A stretch of DNA of 49,215 nucleotides from an uncultured Pelagibacteraceae bacterium (GTDB taxonomy: Bacteria; Pseudomonadota; Alphaproteobacteria; Pelagibacterales; Pelagibacteraceae): NCBI GenBank assembly GCA_902585265.1, contig CACICY010000005.1, positions 1-49,215 on the forward strand, written 5' to 3'. Below the pieces are notes generated by a model, which worked only from the letters and a program-made list of their open reading frames with translations, made no database searches and was not told the origin of the DNA. Positions 30,042 to 39,840 of this stretch are shown here, piece by piece. Positions within the stretch are counted from its first letter, which is position 1, and each line of letters opens with the position of its first letter. Made by a program: the position numbers and the translations under genes.

Positions 30042-33000
30042 CTTTTCCAACTAAACTTTTATTTGTAATAGGGTTTTCTAATTTATTTAACATTTCTTTA
30101 GGGCAAACTTGTAAGAAATTTTTAATTTCATCATCAAAATTTTCAATAATCTGTGCTGATAAATTAGAATTAGTTTCCTCATTGTGTTTTAGAACTAAAT
30201 CTTTTAGATAGTTTTTCCAGTATTCTGTCTCGGGAGTTTGCCAAACTATTGTTTCGGGATTAGCTTTTTTTGCAAACTGGCTTTTTGGGTCATATATAAA
30301 TGCCATACCACCAGTCATACCAGCTCCAAAATTATCACCTACCTCTCCCAATATTACTATTGACCCACCTGTCATGTACTCACAACCATTTGAATCACAA
30401 CCTTCTATGACTGCAGTAGCACCCGAGTTTCTAACAGCAAATCTTTCACCTGCCTGTCCAGCTGCAAAAAGATATCCTGATGTTGCTCCATATAAGACTG
30501 TATTTCCTATAATAGTATTTTCATTTGAAATTAAATTACTTTCATCTCGAAGTTTAATCACGATAGATGCACCTGATAGACCTTTTGCAACGTAATCATT
30601 TGCATCTCCCTTTAATATTAGTTTAAGTCCTTTAACACCGAAGGCACCAAAAGATTGACCAGCAGAACCTTTAAAGTTAATAGCAAAAGTATTTTCCCCT
30701 AATTTATTATTTCCAAATTTTTTATAGAGATTATATGAAATTCTTGTTCCAACAGCTCTATCTGTATTTTCAATTGAATAAACATCTTCTAACGGCAATT
30801 TTCTGTTAATTAAACTTTCTATCTCAGGCCAAATTTTTTGGTCTAAAGTATCTGGTACTTCATTTATTATAGGAGTTTCACAATATCTTTTGTTTGTACC
30901 TGGATCAGCTTGAACAAATAAAGGATTTAAATCTAGGTCATCTAAATTCGGTGATCCTTTACTGACTTGTCTTAGTAAATCTGTTCTTCCGATTACTTCA
31001 TTTAAATTTTTAAATCCTAAACTTGATAAAATTTCTCTAACTTCTTGAGCTATAAAAGAAAATAGATTTACTATTTTATCTGGAGTGCCAGTAAATTTTT
31101 TTCTTAATTCATCATCTTGAGTACAAACTCCAACTGGACACGTATTAGAATGACATTGTCTCACCATAATACAACCCATTGCAACTAGCGCTGTTGTTGC
31201 TACGCCAAATTCTTCGGCTCCCATCATTGCAGCTATTACAACGTCTCTTCCTGTTTTAATTCCTCCATCTGTTCTTAATGTAACTAGGTGTCTTAATTTG
31301 TTTAAAGTTAATACTTGATTTGCCTCTGTTAGTCCCATTTCCCATGGAATACCAACATATTTAACACTTGTTTGTGGAGTGGCACCAGTCCCACCATTAT
31401 GACCTGAAATTAAAATTATATCTGCTTTCGCTTTAGCAACACCTGCAGCAATTGTTCCTATACCTGAAGAGGCAACTAGTTTTACACCAACTCTTGCCTT
31501 TGGATTAATCTGCTTTAAGTCGTAAATAAGTTGAGCTAAGTCTTCAATTGAGTAAATATCGTGGTGTGGTGGTGGAGATATTAAGGTTACGCCAGGCGTA
31601 GAATGTCTTAATCTTGCAATTTCCTCTGTTACTTTAAATCCTGGTAATTGACCACCTTCTCCAGGTTTTGCTCCTTGAGCAATTTTGATTTCAATCTCAT
31701 TACAATTATTTAAGTAGTTAATAGTTACTCCAAATCTTGCAGAAGCAATTTGTTTTACTCTAGAATTTGCGCTATCTCCATTATCTAATACTTTAAATCT
31801 CTCTTCATCTTCTCCACCTTCTCCACTGCATGAAGCACCTTTAATTCTATTCATTCCCATAGCAAGTGTTTCGTGTGCCTCTTTTGACAAGGCTCCATGA
31901 GACATACTTCCACTTCCAAATCTTTTCATTATCTCAGTAATTGGCTCCACTTGGTCAATATCAATTGCCTCCTGATTTTTAAAATCAATTAAATCTCTTA
32001 AACTAATTGGTTTTAAACCATAAATACCCTTAGTATATTTTTTATAAGTTTCATAAGAATTTGAGCCTACTGCTGCTTGTAAAAGATGAATTAATTTTCC
32101 TTGATATTGATGTGTTTCACCATTTTTTCTATACCTGTAAATTCCTCCAATTGGTAAAATGTTTGAGTGAATATCAAACGCATCTTTATGTATAGATCTT
32201 ATTTTTTTTTCAATACCAGTTAATCCTATTCCAGAAATTTTAGATAACACTCCTGGAAAATAATCTTTTACAATTGTTCTACTCAATCCAACTGTTTCAA
32301 AATTGCATCCACCTCTATATGAACTTAAAACTGATATACCCATCTTTGACATTATTTTTAATAGTCCAAGATTTACTGATTTAATATATCTGGTTACACA
32401 TTCATCAAATGAGAAATTACCAAAAAGTTTTTTTGAATATCTTTGATGCAAACTATCAAATGCTAGGTAAGGATTAACCGTTGTAGCTCCAACACCTATT
32501 AATGTTGCAAATGAATGGGTGTCTAAGGCATCCCCTGTTTGTACATTAATTGATGCATAACCTCTCAAGCCTAATTTTATTAAATGAGTATTTATTGCAC
32601 CAATACATAAAAGCATTGGCATTGGTAATTTTGTTTCAGATATATTTTTGTCAGATAAAATAAGTTGAGTATTACCCTCTCTAACTGCTTTTTCAGCGTT
32701 ATTTTTTAATAATTCTATAGCTTCTTCTAAACTTTGCTCAGTGTTGAATGTACAATCTAAAATTTTATAGTTATCTCCGAAATACTTTATAAATTTTTCA
32801 AACTGAGTGTTTGATAAAATCGGACTATCTAAAACATAAATATTTTCCTCGGTAAGATTAGAAAAATCTAGAATATTTCCTAAATTTCCAAATCTTGTTT
32901 TCAAGCTCATCACTTTATTTTCCCTAAGAGAGTCGATCGGGGGATTGGTCACCTGACTAAAATTCTGTCTAAAATAATGATAAAGAGGCCTGTATTTATC

Positions 33001-34530
33001 AGATAAAACTGCAAGGGGAGTGTCATCTCCCATTGACCCGGTTGCTTCTTTAGCATCCTCTGCCATTGGATGCAAAATTAACTCCAAGTCTTCAAGGCTA
33101 TAACCAAAACAATGTTGTATCTTTTTTAAATCAGAGCCTAAAAACTCACTTTTTTCATTTTCTATGGTTAATGATTTATCTAATTCAATTATTTGATTAT
33201 TGAAATGTTTGTATTCTTTAGACAAATAATTCTTTATTTGATTATTTGTATAAACTTTTCCTTTTTCAATTCTCACACCTAAAATTTCTCCTGGTCCTAG
33301 TCTTCCTTTTGAAACAATTTTCTTCTCATTTAGGTCAATCATTCCTGTCTCAGATCCTGCAAATAGAAGTTTATCTCTTGTAATTGTATATCTAAGAGGT
33401 CTAAGTCCATTTCTGTCACTACCTACAATAACCCACTCATTGTCAGTTGCAGCTATAGCAGCAGGTCCATCCCAAGGTTCCATTGTACTATTTAAAAAGT
33501 TAAAAAGTTGTTGATGATCTTTTGGAAGAACTTTACTTTTTTTAGACCAAGCATCTGGTATTAGCATAAGTTTTGCTAAAGGTGCTGAATGTCCAGAAAT
33601 ATTTAATAATTCAAACACATTATCTAATGATGCAGAATCAGAATTACCAGCAGGGATAACCGGTTTTAAATTTTCCATATCATCAAACAAAGGACTAAAC
33701 ATTTCCTCTTCGTGAATTCTCATCCAATTAATATTTCCTTTTAAAGTATTTATCTCCCCATTATGAGCAATTGATCTAAAAGGTTGGGCTAAATCCCAAC
33801 TTGGAGCGGTGTTAGTAGAAAATCTTTGATGGAAAATTGCATAACGTGAAATGAAACGCTCATCTTTTAAATCTGGATAAAAGTCGGATAAAGACTCCGC
33901 TAAAAACATTCCTTTATAAATTATTGATTTTGAACTGAATGAACAAATATAAAAATTGTTTAATTGATTTCTTAAAGCTTCTTTTTCAATTTTTCTTCGA
34001 GTTTCATAAAGAGCTCTTTCTAGGCATTTGCCATGAATTGACTTATCATTATGAGTAAAAAGAACTTGTGTAATCTCAGGTCTAGTTTGTTCTGCCTTTT
34101 CTCCTAATACTGAAGGATCCACAGGTACTTGTCTCCATCCGTAAATATTAAAATTCTTTTTTGTTAATTCACTTTCTACAATTGATCTGCATTGCTCCTG
34201 TCCCCCAAAGTCATTTCTTGGCAAGAAAATCATTCCCACACATAAATCTGAGTTGTCGTGCTCATGACCTGTTATTTCAATTTTTTCTGCAAAGAAATCA
34301 TTTGGTATTTCAATATGAATACCTGCTCCGTCTCCAGTTTTACCGTCTGCATCAATTGCACCTCTATGCCATACAGCTTTTAGAGCCTCGATACCGTATT
34401 CGACTACTTTTCTTGATTTTAGACCCTCAGTTGATGCAACAAGACCTACCCCACATGCATCATGTTCCATATTTTCATGATAAACATGATTTTTTTTTAA
34501 AAGTTTACGATTTTTGTTTTGAATATCCAT
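30034..34530 (-). CDS. gltB: Glutamate synthase (NADPH) large subunit
   Basis: GltB makes glutamate from glutamine and 2-oxoglutarate. The 1498-residue protein has the family layout: a short propeptide before catalytic C26 (HDACGVG), the glutaminase domain (about 26-420), a central domain, the FMN-binding synthase domain (about 840-1220, with HNGGTGATPQTS), the 3Fe-4S cysteines in VRQCHSNTCPVGVCTQ, and the C-terminal beta-helix domain with GATSGYLFAAGQAGERFAVRNSG. Length is normal. Its ATG overlaps the gltD TAA by one base (TAATG), so the order is gltD-gltB. It is the window's main nitrogen-assimilation gene. Confidence 0.97.
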   Translation of the reverse strand: MDIQNKNRKLLKKNHVYHENMEHDACGVGLVASTEGLKSRKVVEYGIEALKAVWHRGAIDADGKTGDGAGIHIEIPNDFFAEKIEITGHEHDNSDLCVGMIFLPRNDFGGQEQCRSIVESELTKKNFNIYGWRQVPVDPSVLGEKAEQTRPEITQVLFTHNDKSIHGKCLERALYETRRKIEKEALRNQLNNFYICSFSSKSIIYKGMFLAESLSDFYPDLKDERFISRYAIFHQRFSTNTAPSWDLAQPFRSIAHNGEINTLKGNINWMRIHEEEMFSPLFDDMENLKPVIPAGNSDSASLDNVFELLNISGHSAPLAKLMLIPDAWSKKSKVLPKDHQQLFNFLNSTMEPWDGPAAIAATDNEWVIVGSDRNGLRPLRYTITRDKLLFAGSETGMIDLNEKKIVSKGRLGPGEILGVRIEKGKVYTNNQIKNYLSKEYKHFNNQIIELDKSLTIENEKSEFLGSDLKKIQHCFGYSLEDLELILHPMAEDAKEATGSMGDDTPLAVLSDKYRPLYHYFRQNFSQVTNPPIDSLRENKVMSLKTRFGNLGNILDFSNLTEENIYVLDSPILSNTQFEKFIKYFGDNYKILDCTFNTEQSLEEAIELLKNNAEKAVREGNTQLILSDKNISETKLPMPMLLCIGAINTHLIKLGLRGYASINVQTGDALDTHSFATLIGVGATTVNPYLAFDSLHQRYSKKLFGNFSFDECVTRYIKSVNLGLLKIMSKMGISVLSSYRGGCNFETVGLSRTIVKDYFPGVLSKISGIGLTGIEKKIRSIHKDAFDIHSNILPIGGIYRYRKNGETHQYQGKLIHLLQAAVGSNSYETYKKYTKGIYGLKPISLRDLIDFKNQEAIDIDQVEPITEIMKRFGSGSMSHGALSKEAHETLAMGMNRIKGASCSGEGGEDEERFKVLDNGDSANSRVKQIASARFGVTINYLNNCNEIEIKIAQGAKPGEGGQLPGFKVTEEIARLRHSTPGVTLISPPPHHDIYSIEDLAQLIYDLKQINPKARVGVKLVASSGIGTIAAGVAKAKADIILISGHNGGTGATPQTSVKYVGIPWEMGLTEANQVLTLNKLRHLVTLRTDGGIKTGRDVVIAAMMGAEEFGVATTALVAMGCIMVRQCHSNTCPVGVCTQDDELRKKFTGTPDKIVNLFSFIAQEVREILSSLGFKNLNEVIGRTDLLRQVSKGSPNLDDLDLNPLFVQADPGTNKRYCETPIINEVPDTLDQKIWPEIESLINRKLPLEDVYSIENTDRAVGTRISYNLYKKFGNNKLGENTFAINFKGSAGQSFGAFGVKGLKLILKGDANDYVAKGLSGASIVIKLRDESNLISNENTIIGNTVLYGATSGYLFAAGQAGERFAVRNSGATAVIEGCDSNGCEYMTGGSIVILGEVGDNFGAGMTGGMAFIYDPKSQFAKKANPETIVWQTPETEYWKNYLKDLVLKHNEETNSNLSAQIIENFDDEIKNFLQVCPKEMLNKLENPITNKSLVGKAS

Positions 34531-35963
34531 TATGCAACCTTCATTTTTTGTTTTGATTGAAGATAGCTTTCGATTGAAGTCGCAGCATCTCTACCGTCTT
34601 TAATAGCCCATACAACTAATGAGGCTCCTCTTACTATGTCTCCAGCCGCAAATATACCTGGTATACTAGTCTCCAAGGTATCAAAGTCAGCTTTTATTGT
34701 TCCCCACTGTGAAACTTGTAATCTAGGTTCCTGAAATAGAACTGGTAAATCCTCTGGATCAAAACCTAAGGATTTAATTACCAAATCAGCATTAATTTCA
34801 AATTCTGAGTTTTCTTCTACAACAGGTCTTCTTCTACCACTTTCATCTGGATCTGTTAATTTCATTTTATCTACAATAATACTATTTACTTTATTAGTAC
34901 CTCTAAACTCTTTTGGATTACTTAACCAAATAAATTCTACACCTTCCTCCTCAGCATTTCCTACTTCTCTTGCTGATCCAGGCATATTTTCTCTATCTCT
35001 TCTGTAAAGGCATTTTACAGATTTGGCTTTTTGTCTTACTGATGTTCTTACACAGTCCATTGCCGTGTCTCCACCACCAATTACTACTACATCTTTACCT
35101 TCAGCATTTAATGTTCCGTTATCAAACATTTCGACTTTATCACCTAAGCCTTTTTTGTTTGAAGCTGTTAAGAATTCCATTGCAGGAAAAATATTACTTA
35201 GATCATTTCCAGGTAAGTTAACCTCTCTTGCTTTGTAAACACCTGTTGAAATTAATAAGGCATCATGTTTTGATTGTAATTCTTTCAATGTAGAGTCTTT
35301 ACCAACCTCAAAATTATGAACAAATTTTATTCCACCTTCTTTTAAAAGTTTAATTCTTCTCTCAACCACATGTTTTTCTAATTTAAAATTTGGTATTCCA
35401 TATATTAACAATCCACCTGCTCTGTCATACCGATCATATATTGTTATTTGATATCCCTTTTTACGTAATTCTTCACCACAAGCTAATCCTGCGGGGCCTG
35501 CTCCAATAATTCCAACACTTTGTTGATTTTCAATTTTTACATTTATTGGTTTTACCCAGCCATTTTCCCACGCTTTATCTGTTAAATATTTTTCAACTGA
35601 ACCAATTGTTACTGTTCCGTGTCCCGATTGCTCAATTACACAGTTTCCTTCACATAACCTATCTTGTGGGCATATTCTTCCACAAACTTCCGGCATATTA
35701 TTGGTACTTTGGGATAGATGGTAAGCTTCTTCATACCTTCCCTCTGCAGTTAATTTTAACCAATCAGGTATATTGTTACTTAATGGACAGTGAACCTGAC
35801 AAAAAGGAACACCACACTGTGAGCACCTGCTTGATTGTTCTCTAGCTTTTTCATGAATAAACTCTTGATAAATCTCTCCAAAATCCTCTTTTCTCTGGGA
35901 TTTATCTCTTTTAGGTGGATTTTGTTGACCTATATCCACAAACTTAAGCATTTTATTTGTCAT
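34530..35963 (-). CDS. gltD: Glutamate synthase small subunit
   Basis: GltD passes electrons from NADPH through FAD to GltB. From the ATG at 35963 it has 477 residues; an ATG at 35951 is also possible, and an upstream in-frame start looks too long. The N-terminal domain carries two cysteine clusters for 4Fe-4S centres (CSQCGVPFCQVHCP and CGRICPQDRLCEGNC). The FAD site is GIIGAGPAGLACGEE, the NADPH site VVIGGGDTAMDCVRT, and the C-terminal FAD motif GIFAAGDIVRGASLVVWAI. It is the first gene of gltDB and lies opposite uppP across a 178-base divergent region. Confidence 0.96.
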   Translation of the reverse strand: MTNKMLKFVDIGQQNPPKRDKSQRKEDFGEIYQEFIHEKAREQSSRCSQCGVPFCQVHCPLSNNIPDWLKLTAEGRYEEAYHLSQSTNNMPEVCGRICPQDRLCEGNCVIEQSGHGTVTIGSVEKYLTDKAWENGWVKPINVKIENQQSVGIIGAGPAGLACGEELRKKGYQITIYDRYDRAGGLLIYGIPNFKLEKHVVERRIKLLKEGGIKFVHNFEVGKDSTLKELQSKHDALLISTGVYKAREVNLPGNDLSNIFPAMEFLTASNKKGLGDKVEMFDNGTLNAEGKDVVVIGGGDTAMDCVRTSVRQKAKSVKCLYRRDRENMPGSAREVGNAEEEGVEFIWLSNPKEFRGTNKVNSIIVDKMKLTDPDESGRRRPVVEENSEFEINADLVIKSLGFDPEDLPVLFQEPRLQVSQWGTIKADFDTLETSIPGIFAAGDIVRGASLVVWAIKDGRDAATSIESYLQSKQKMKVA

Positions 35964-36069
35964 TTGAATCGGCTTATACAACAGAAGCATAAATCCTTAA
36001 AGTATTACTAGGTAATATATACTGACATATATTTTCGAAAAACATTGATTTTGCTGTATTTTCTGTTTT

Positions 36070-36088
36070 ATGCATAGTTGATATGCAT
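36070..36088. promoter_or_regulatory. Dyad ATGCATA-N5-TATGCAT between gltD and uppP
   Basis: A perfect 7-base inverted repeat with a 5-base centre lies in the only sizeable divergent gap here (35964-36141), about 107 bases upstream of gltD and 54 bases upstream of uppP. It has the size and symmetry of a dimeric repressor or activator site. The core ATGCAT is itself palindromic, so chance is possible in such DNA. Confidence 0.3.
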
Positions 36089-36141
36089 TTAAATGATTGC
36101 CTTATTTAGGGAATCTTTTAACTATCTATTGAGAGTCCTTA

Positions 36142-36909
36142 ATGATTTCAAAATATATAGAAGCATCAATTTTAGCGTTTGTACAAGGTTTTTCGGAATT
36201 TATACCAGTAAGTTCCTCTGCCCACCTTATAATAATATCAAAAATATCGAACTTTAGTATTAGTTCGCTTCAACTTGATATCAGTCTTCACTTAGGTTCC
36301 CTTTTGGCAATTATTTTTTATTTTAGAAAGGATTTAGTAAATATTTTAAGAAATAAGTCTTTATTATTACTTATAATTTTAGGGTCTTTTCCATTAGTTG
36401 TTGTTGGTTATTTTATTTATACCTCAGGACTGATTGAAAATTTAAGAAGTTTAAAAGTTATCGCATGGACAACTTTAATATTTGGTATTTTATTGTTTAT
36501 TGCAGACCGATTTAGTATTAAAAATAAAATTGATACTAATCTAAGTTTAAAAAATATTTTAATCATTGGTATTTTTCAAATTTTAGCTGTTATACCTGGT
36601 GTAAGCAGATCAGGTATAATAATTACAGCTTCAAGGTTTTTAAATTTCGATAGAGTAGATTCCTCAAAAATATCTTTTTATTTATCAATACCTGCGTTAG
36701 CGGGAGCAAGTATACTTAGTTTGAAAGATGTGATGAATGCAAATATAGATTTGAACATATTATTTTTATATTCAATAATATTTTCATTTATAGTTTCTTA
36801 TTTAACAATCAAATATTTTTTAATTTATGTAAAAAATTTTAATTTAAATATTTTTGTTTATTACAGAACTTTTCTTGCTTTAATTCTTTTTGTAATTGCT
36901 TATAGCTAA
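36142..36909 (+). CDS. uppP: Undecaprenyl-diphosphatase
   Basis: UppP (BacA) dephosphorylates undecaprenyl diphosphate to recycle the lipid carrier for peptidoglycan and surface glycans. The 255-residue membrane protein has the two signature loops: QGFSEFIPVSSSAHLI (residues 15-30, with E19 and serines 24-26) and IPGVSRSGIIITASRF (about 154-169) with the catalytic arginine. About seven or eight hydrophobic helices span the rest. A GAGAG ribosome site precedes the ATG. The stop overlaps the convergent DMT transporter gene by 4 bases. Confidence 0.95.
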   Translation: MISKYIEASILAFVQGFSEFIPVSSSAHLIIISKISNFSISSLQLDISLHLGSLLAIIFYFRKDLVNILRNKSLLLLIILGSFPLVVVGYFIYTSGLIENLRSLKVIAWTTLIFGILLFIADRFSIKNKIDTNLSLKNILIIGIFQILAVIPGVSRSGIIITASRFLNFDRVDSSKISFYLSIPALAGASILSLKDVMNANIDLNILFLYSIIFSFIVSYLTIKYFLIYVKNFNLNIFVYYRTFLALILFVIAYS

Positions 36910-37790
36910 TTTTTAGAACTAGGTGAAATTTGAGAAGAAATTACTGCAATCAAAATTAATAAACATCCAATCATGTTATTGGTACTTAAAAATTGATTGA
37001 GAATAATCCATCCTGCTACTGCTGCAAATACTCCCTCGAGAGAATAAATAATTGCTGCTGGTGCCTCTTCTATGTTTTTTTGAGCATACATTTGTAATGT
37101 AAAGGCTATACCGCCTGATAATGCTCCTGCGTAAAGAATAGAACTACTTTCCATTAATATTTTTGAAATATTTATTTCTTCAAAAATAAAAGAAAAGATT
37201 AATGAAAGTGTTGCGACAAATAATGCTTGGAGTGCAGCATAAAACATTGGAATATCAAATTCTTCCATGAACTTACCTGCAAAAATTATATGCAAAGCCC
37301 AAAATACTGAGCACAATATAACTAGACCATCACCTAACATAATTTCTGAGTTAGAAAAATCACTTAGAAGGTATACACCAAGGATACAAAGACCAATTGC
37401 TGGCCATATACTCCAATGAACTTTTTTGGAGTAGATGAAAAATAACAAAATTGGAACTATCGGTACGTAAAATACTGTAAAAAAAGCTGCATTTGCAATA
37501 TTTGTATATTGGAGAGCAGTTTGTTGTAAAAAAGTTCCCAAAAACAGGGATACTCCCATGAAAACTAAATATTTTATAAAAAGTTTTGATTTTGAAAGTA
37601 TTTGTAGTTTAATTTTCTTCCTCTCAAATAATAAGGCAAGTGGTAATATTGTAAAAAAGCCAACAATAAATCTTGCTGAATTAAAAGTTAATGGACCAAT
37701 ATTATCCATACCAGTGTCTTGAGCGATGAAAGCTGTTCCCCAAATAAAAGTTGTGACTAGGGCGCAGACCATTGAAAGGGATTTTGTCAT
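36906..37790 (-). CDS. EamA/DMT-family transporter
   Basis: A 294-residue integral membrane protein with about ten hydrophobic helices in two EamA repeats (about 5-140 and 150-290). The start TKSLSMVCALVTTFIWGTAFIAQD with WG and RF residues (FNSARFIVGFF) is typical of drug/metabolite transporters, as are APAAIIYSLEGVFAAVAGWIILNQ and GCLLILIAVISSQ near the end. Substrate cannot be told; family members export amino acids, nucleotide-like compounds or metabolites. It follows the trimethyllysine-dioxygenase-like gene by 26 bases and is the last gene of the pyruvate dehydrogenase operon. Confidence 0.88.
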   Translation of the reverse strand: MTKSLSMVCALVTTFIWGTAFIAQDTGMDNIGPLTFNSARFIVGFFTILPLALLFERKKIKLQILSKSKLFIKYLVFMGVSLFLGTFLQQTALQYTNIANAAFFTVFYVPIVPILLFFIYSKKVHWSIWPAIGLCILGVYLLSDFSNSEIMLGDGLVILCSVFWALHIIFAGKFMEEFDIPMFYAALQALFVATLSLIFSFIFEEINISKILMESSSILYAGALSGGIAFTLQMYAQKNIEEAPAAIIYSLEGVFAAVAGWIILNQFLSTNNMIGCLLILIAVISSQISPSSKN

Positions 37791-37816
37791 TATATTTAAT
37801 TTGATAATTTTATTAA

Positions 37817-38917
37817 TTAATTTATTCCGTTTAACTTACAAGAGCTGTCAAAATCCTCTTTGTTAATATAACATCCAGACATTTTTCTAACTCCATTAAA
37901 CGATCCTCTACCATGAAGTATTCGCCAATTATTAAATATTAGAAGTTCTCCAGGTTTAAGGATATGTCGCCACTGATAATCTTTATTATTAGCAATAAGA
38001 TCAAATTTTTTTATCGCTTCATAAAACTTTAATGTTAAATCTTTTTCAAATCTAAATGGTGCTCGATCATAATTATTAAAACTAACTTGAACTATTTCAT
38101 TATTTTCATTTAACTTAAATATTGGTCTTTCGGCCTCAAGATAAACACCATCACCGATATAATTTCCCTTAACATTTATTTTTGTCATTAATTCATACAT
38201 CGGCTGGTTTTCTTTTTTTATTGTTTCTGCTATTTTTAATCCATCAACCATAATCGATTCACCGCCTCTAGCATTATATTCACAACATAGTAATAATTGT
38301 AATCCTGGAGCGTCATTACTATACGTTGAATCTGTATGAGGTCTTAGTTCTTCTTGAGTGTATGCGCTATCTGCTTTATTTTCATCTGACTGAAAACTCC
38401 ATAGCCCTCCAAATATAGAGTTTCTTACATAACCAATTTTATTTGCAATTGTTTCAACAGACTTTAAATTGGTTTCACAATTTTTAATTACTGAAAATCC
38501 ATAGTCATGAATATTTTTCAAAAAATTTTTAAATCCTATATTTGATAAAATTGAATTATAATCTAAAAAAATTTCTTCTTTTATTTCATTAGCTTTCCAA
38601 ATTTTTAAATTAGATTTTACTTCTTTTTTCTTTTTTATTTTATTATTAGTTAGAAATTCAGATGAATATTTAACTGGTTTTTCTAAATCAGGCCATGAGA
38701 CACACAAATATTTTCCATTTTCAATTATTTCTGCCTTTTTAACTTTTAAATTTATATCTAAAGCTGCCGTAAATGTTTTCCTTTGGCTAGACCTTTTATC
38801 CCAATTTTGCTCATCTTTTGCATGATCTCTTAGCCATATATTAGGAAAAATTTCAGAATTTTCTCCATTAAAGTGAACGTGCACATCATCTGCTAGTATT
38901 TCAATTTTAGTAATCAT
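37817..38917 (-). CDS. Trimethyllysine/gamma-butyrobetaine-type 2-oxoglutarate dioxygenase
   Basis: A 366-residue Fe(II)/2-oxoglutarate oxygenase with an N-terminal GBBH-like domain (about 5-90, containing FPNIWLRDH and QRKTFTAALD) and a C-terminal TauD-like domain. The iron triad is H194, D196 (RPHTDSTYS) and H335 (NNWRILHGRGSF). By recalled comparison, HTDSTY, NNYDRA, NNWRILHGR and the terminal SGCYINKEDF are nearer to trimethyllysine hydroxylase than to gamma-butyrobetaine hydroxylase; these catalyse the first and last steps of carnitine synthesis. The cysteines that bind zinc in the N-terminal domain of characterised members are missing. The ATG overlaps the E2 stop by 4 bases (ATGA), coupling it to pyruvate dehydrogenase. 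The exact substrate is inference. Confidence 0.8.
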   Translation of the reverse strand: MITKIEILADDVHVHFNGENSEIFPNIWLRDHAKDEQNWDKRSSQRKTFTAALDINLKVKKAEIIENGKYLCVSWPDLEKPVKYSSEFLTNNKIKKKKEVKSNLKIWKANEIKEEIFLDYNSILSNIGFKNFLKNIHDYGFSVIKNCETNLKSVETIANKIGYVRNSIFGGLWSFQSDENKADSAYTQEELRPHTDSTYSNDAPGLQLLLCCEYNARGGESIMVDGLKIAETIKKENQPMYELMTKINVKGNYIGDGVYLEAERPIFKLNENNEIVQVSFNNYDRAPFRFEKDLTLKFYEAIKKFDLIANNKDYQWRHILKPGELLIFNNWRILHGRGSFNGVRKMSGCYINKEDFDSSCKLNGIN

Positions 38918-39840
38918 TTACTCAAGTTATATGCAAAATTAGACCCAAGATTATCTTTTAATTCGTTATTAAACTTCGCAGCCTCAGCACCATCTATAAT
39001 TCTGTGATCATATGAGAGAGATAGTGGAAGCATGGTTCTTGGAACAAATTTACCATCAATAAATACCTGTTTTTTATAACTTCTACCAACACCAAGTATA
39101 GCGACTTCTGGAAAATTAATTATTGGTGTAAAAAACGAACCACCTATGCCACCTAAGCTTGTGATAGTCATTGATCCTCCAAAGAACTCTTTTTTATCAA
39201 TTTTTAAATTTCTACAATCATCACTTACTTTTTTTAATTCCTCACTTAACTGATTGATATCTTTTTGATTAGCATCTCTAATTTTAGGAACCATAAGTCC
39301 ATGTTGAGTATCAACTGCGATACCAACATGAAAATACTTTTTAAAAGTAATCTTTCCATTTTCAATATCATCAATTGATGAATTAAATGATGGAAATTTT
39401 TTTAGTGAAAGTACCAATGCTTTTATAATAAATGCAAGAGGAGTAATTTTTATTCTTTCTCCTGTATAATTATCTTTTATTGAGCTTCTAAATTCTTCCA
39501 TTTCTGTAATATCAGCCTCATCATGGTTAGTTACATGTGGAATGTTTGTCCACGAATTTACAAGATGTGGAGCTGCTATTTTTTTTACTCTAGGAATATC
39601 TTTAATTTCAACTTCCCCAAAATCTGAATGTTGATATTCGCTTTTATTAATTTTGTCTTTTTGTCTTTGACTATTATTCTGAGGATGATTGATTCTTGAT
39701 GAGACAAAGTCTTTTAAATCTTTTTCAACAACCCTACCTGATCTCTCTGTTCCCTTAACATTATTTATATCTACTCCAAGTTCTCTTGCAAATTTTCTAA
39801 CTTTTGGACTTGCGGATATTTTATTTGATTGATCAGACAT
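38914..39840 (-). CDS. aceF: Pyruvate dehydrogenase E2 (dihydrolipoamide acetyltransferase) without lipoyl domain
   Basis: A 308-residue E2 core. Residues about 9-47 form the peripheral subunit-binding domain (ASPKVRKFARELGVDINNVK, then GRVVEKDLKDF). A short linker leads to the catalytic acyltransferase domain (about 75-305), with LSYDHRIIDGAEAAKF carrying the active-site histidine and aspartate. There is no N-terminal lipoyl domain, although usual E2p proteins have one to three. The missing domain is found instead at the N-terminus of the adjacent E1. The ATG directly follows the E1 stop, and its TGA overlaps the dioxygenase ATG. It should form the oligomeric core of the complex. Confidence 0.9.
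   Translation of the reverse strand: MSDQSNKISASPKVRKFARELGVDINNVKGTERSGRVVEKDLKDFVSSRINHPQNNSQRQKDKINKSEYQHSDFGEVEIKDIPRVKKIAAPHLVNSWTNIPHVTNHDEADITEMEEFRSSIKDNYTGERIKITPLAFIIKALVLSLKKFPSFNSSIDDIENGKITFKKYFHVGIAVDTQHGLMVPKIRDANQKDINQLSEELKKVSDDCRNLKIDKKEFFGGSMTITSLGGIGGSFFTPIINFPEVAILGVGRSYKKQVFIDGKFVPRTMLPLSLSYDHRIIDGAEAAKFNNELKDNLGSNFAYNLSK

Noticed and set aside
34161..34556. 131-residue open frame on the + strand inside gltB
   Set aside because: It is antisense to the well-conserved glutaminase domain of gltB and reads as low-complexity His/Leu/Phe sequence; a shadow frame.
36014..36033. AATATAT-N6-ATATATT hairpin between gltD and uppP
   Set aside because: Pure A-T stem of low stability with no associated U-run or conserved context; expected by chance in this composition.
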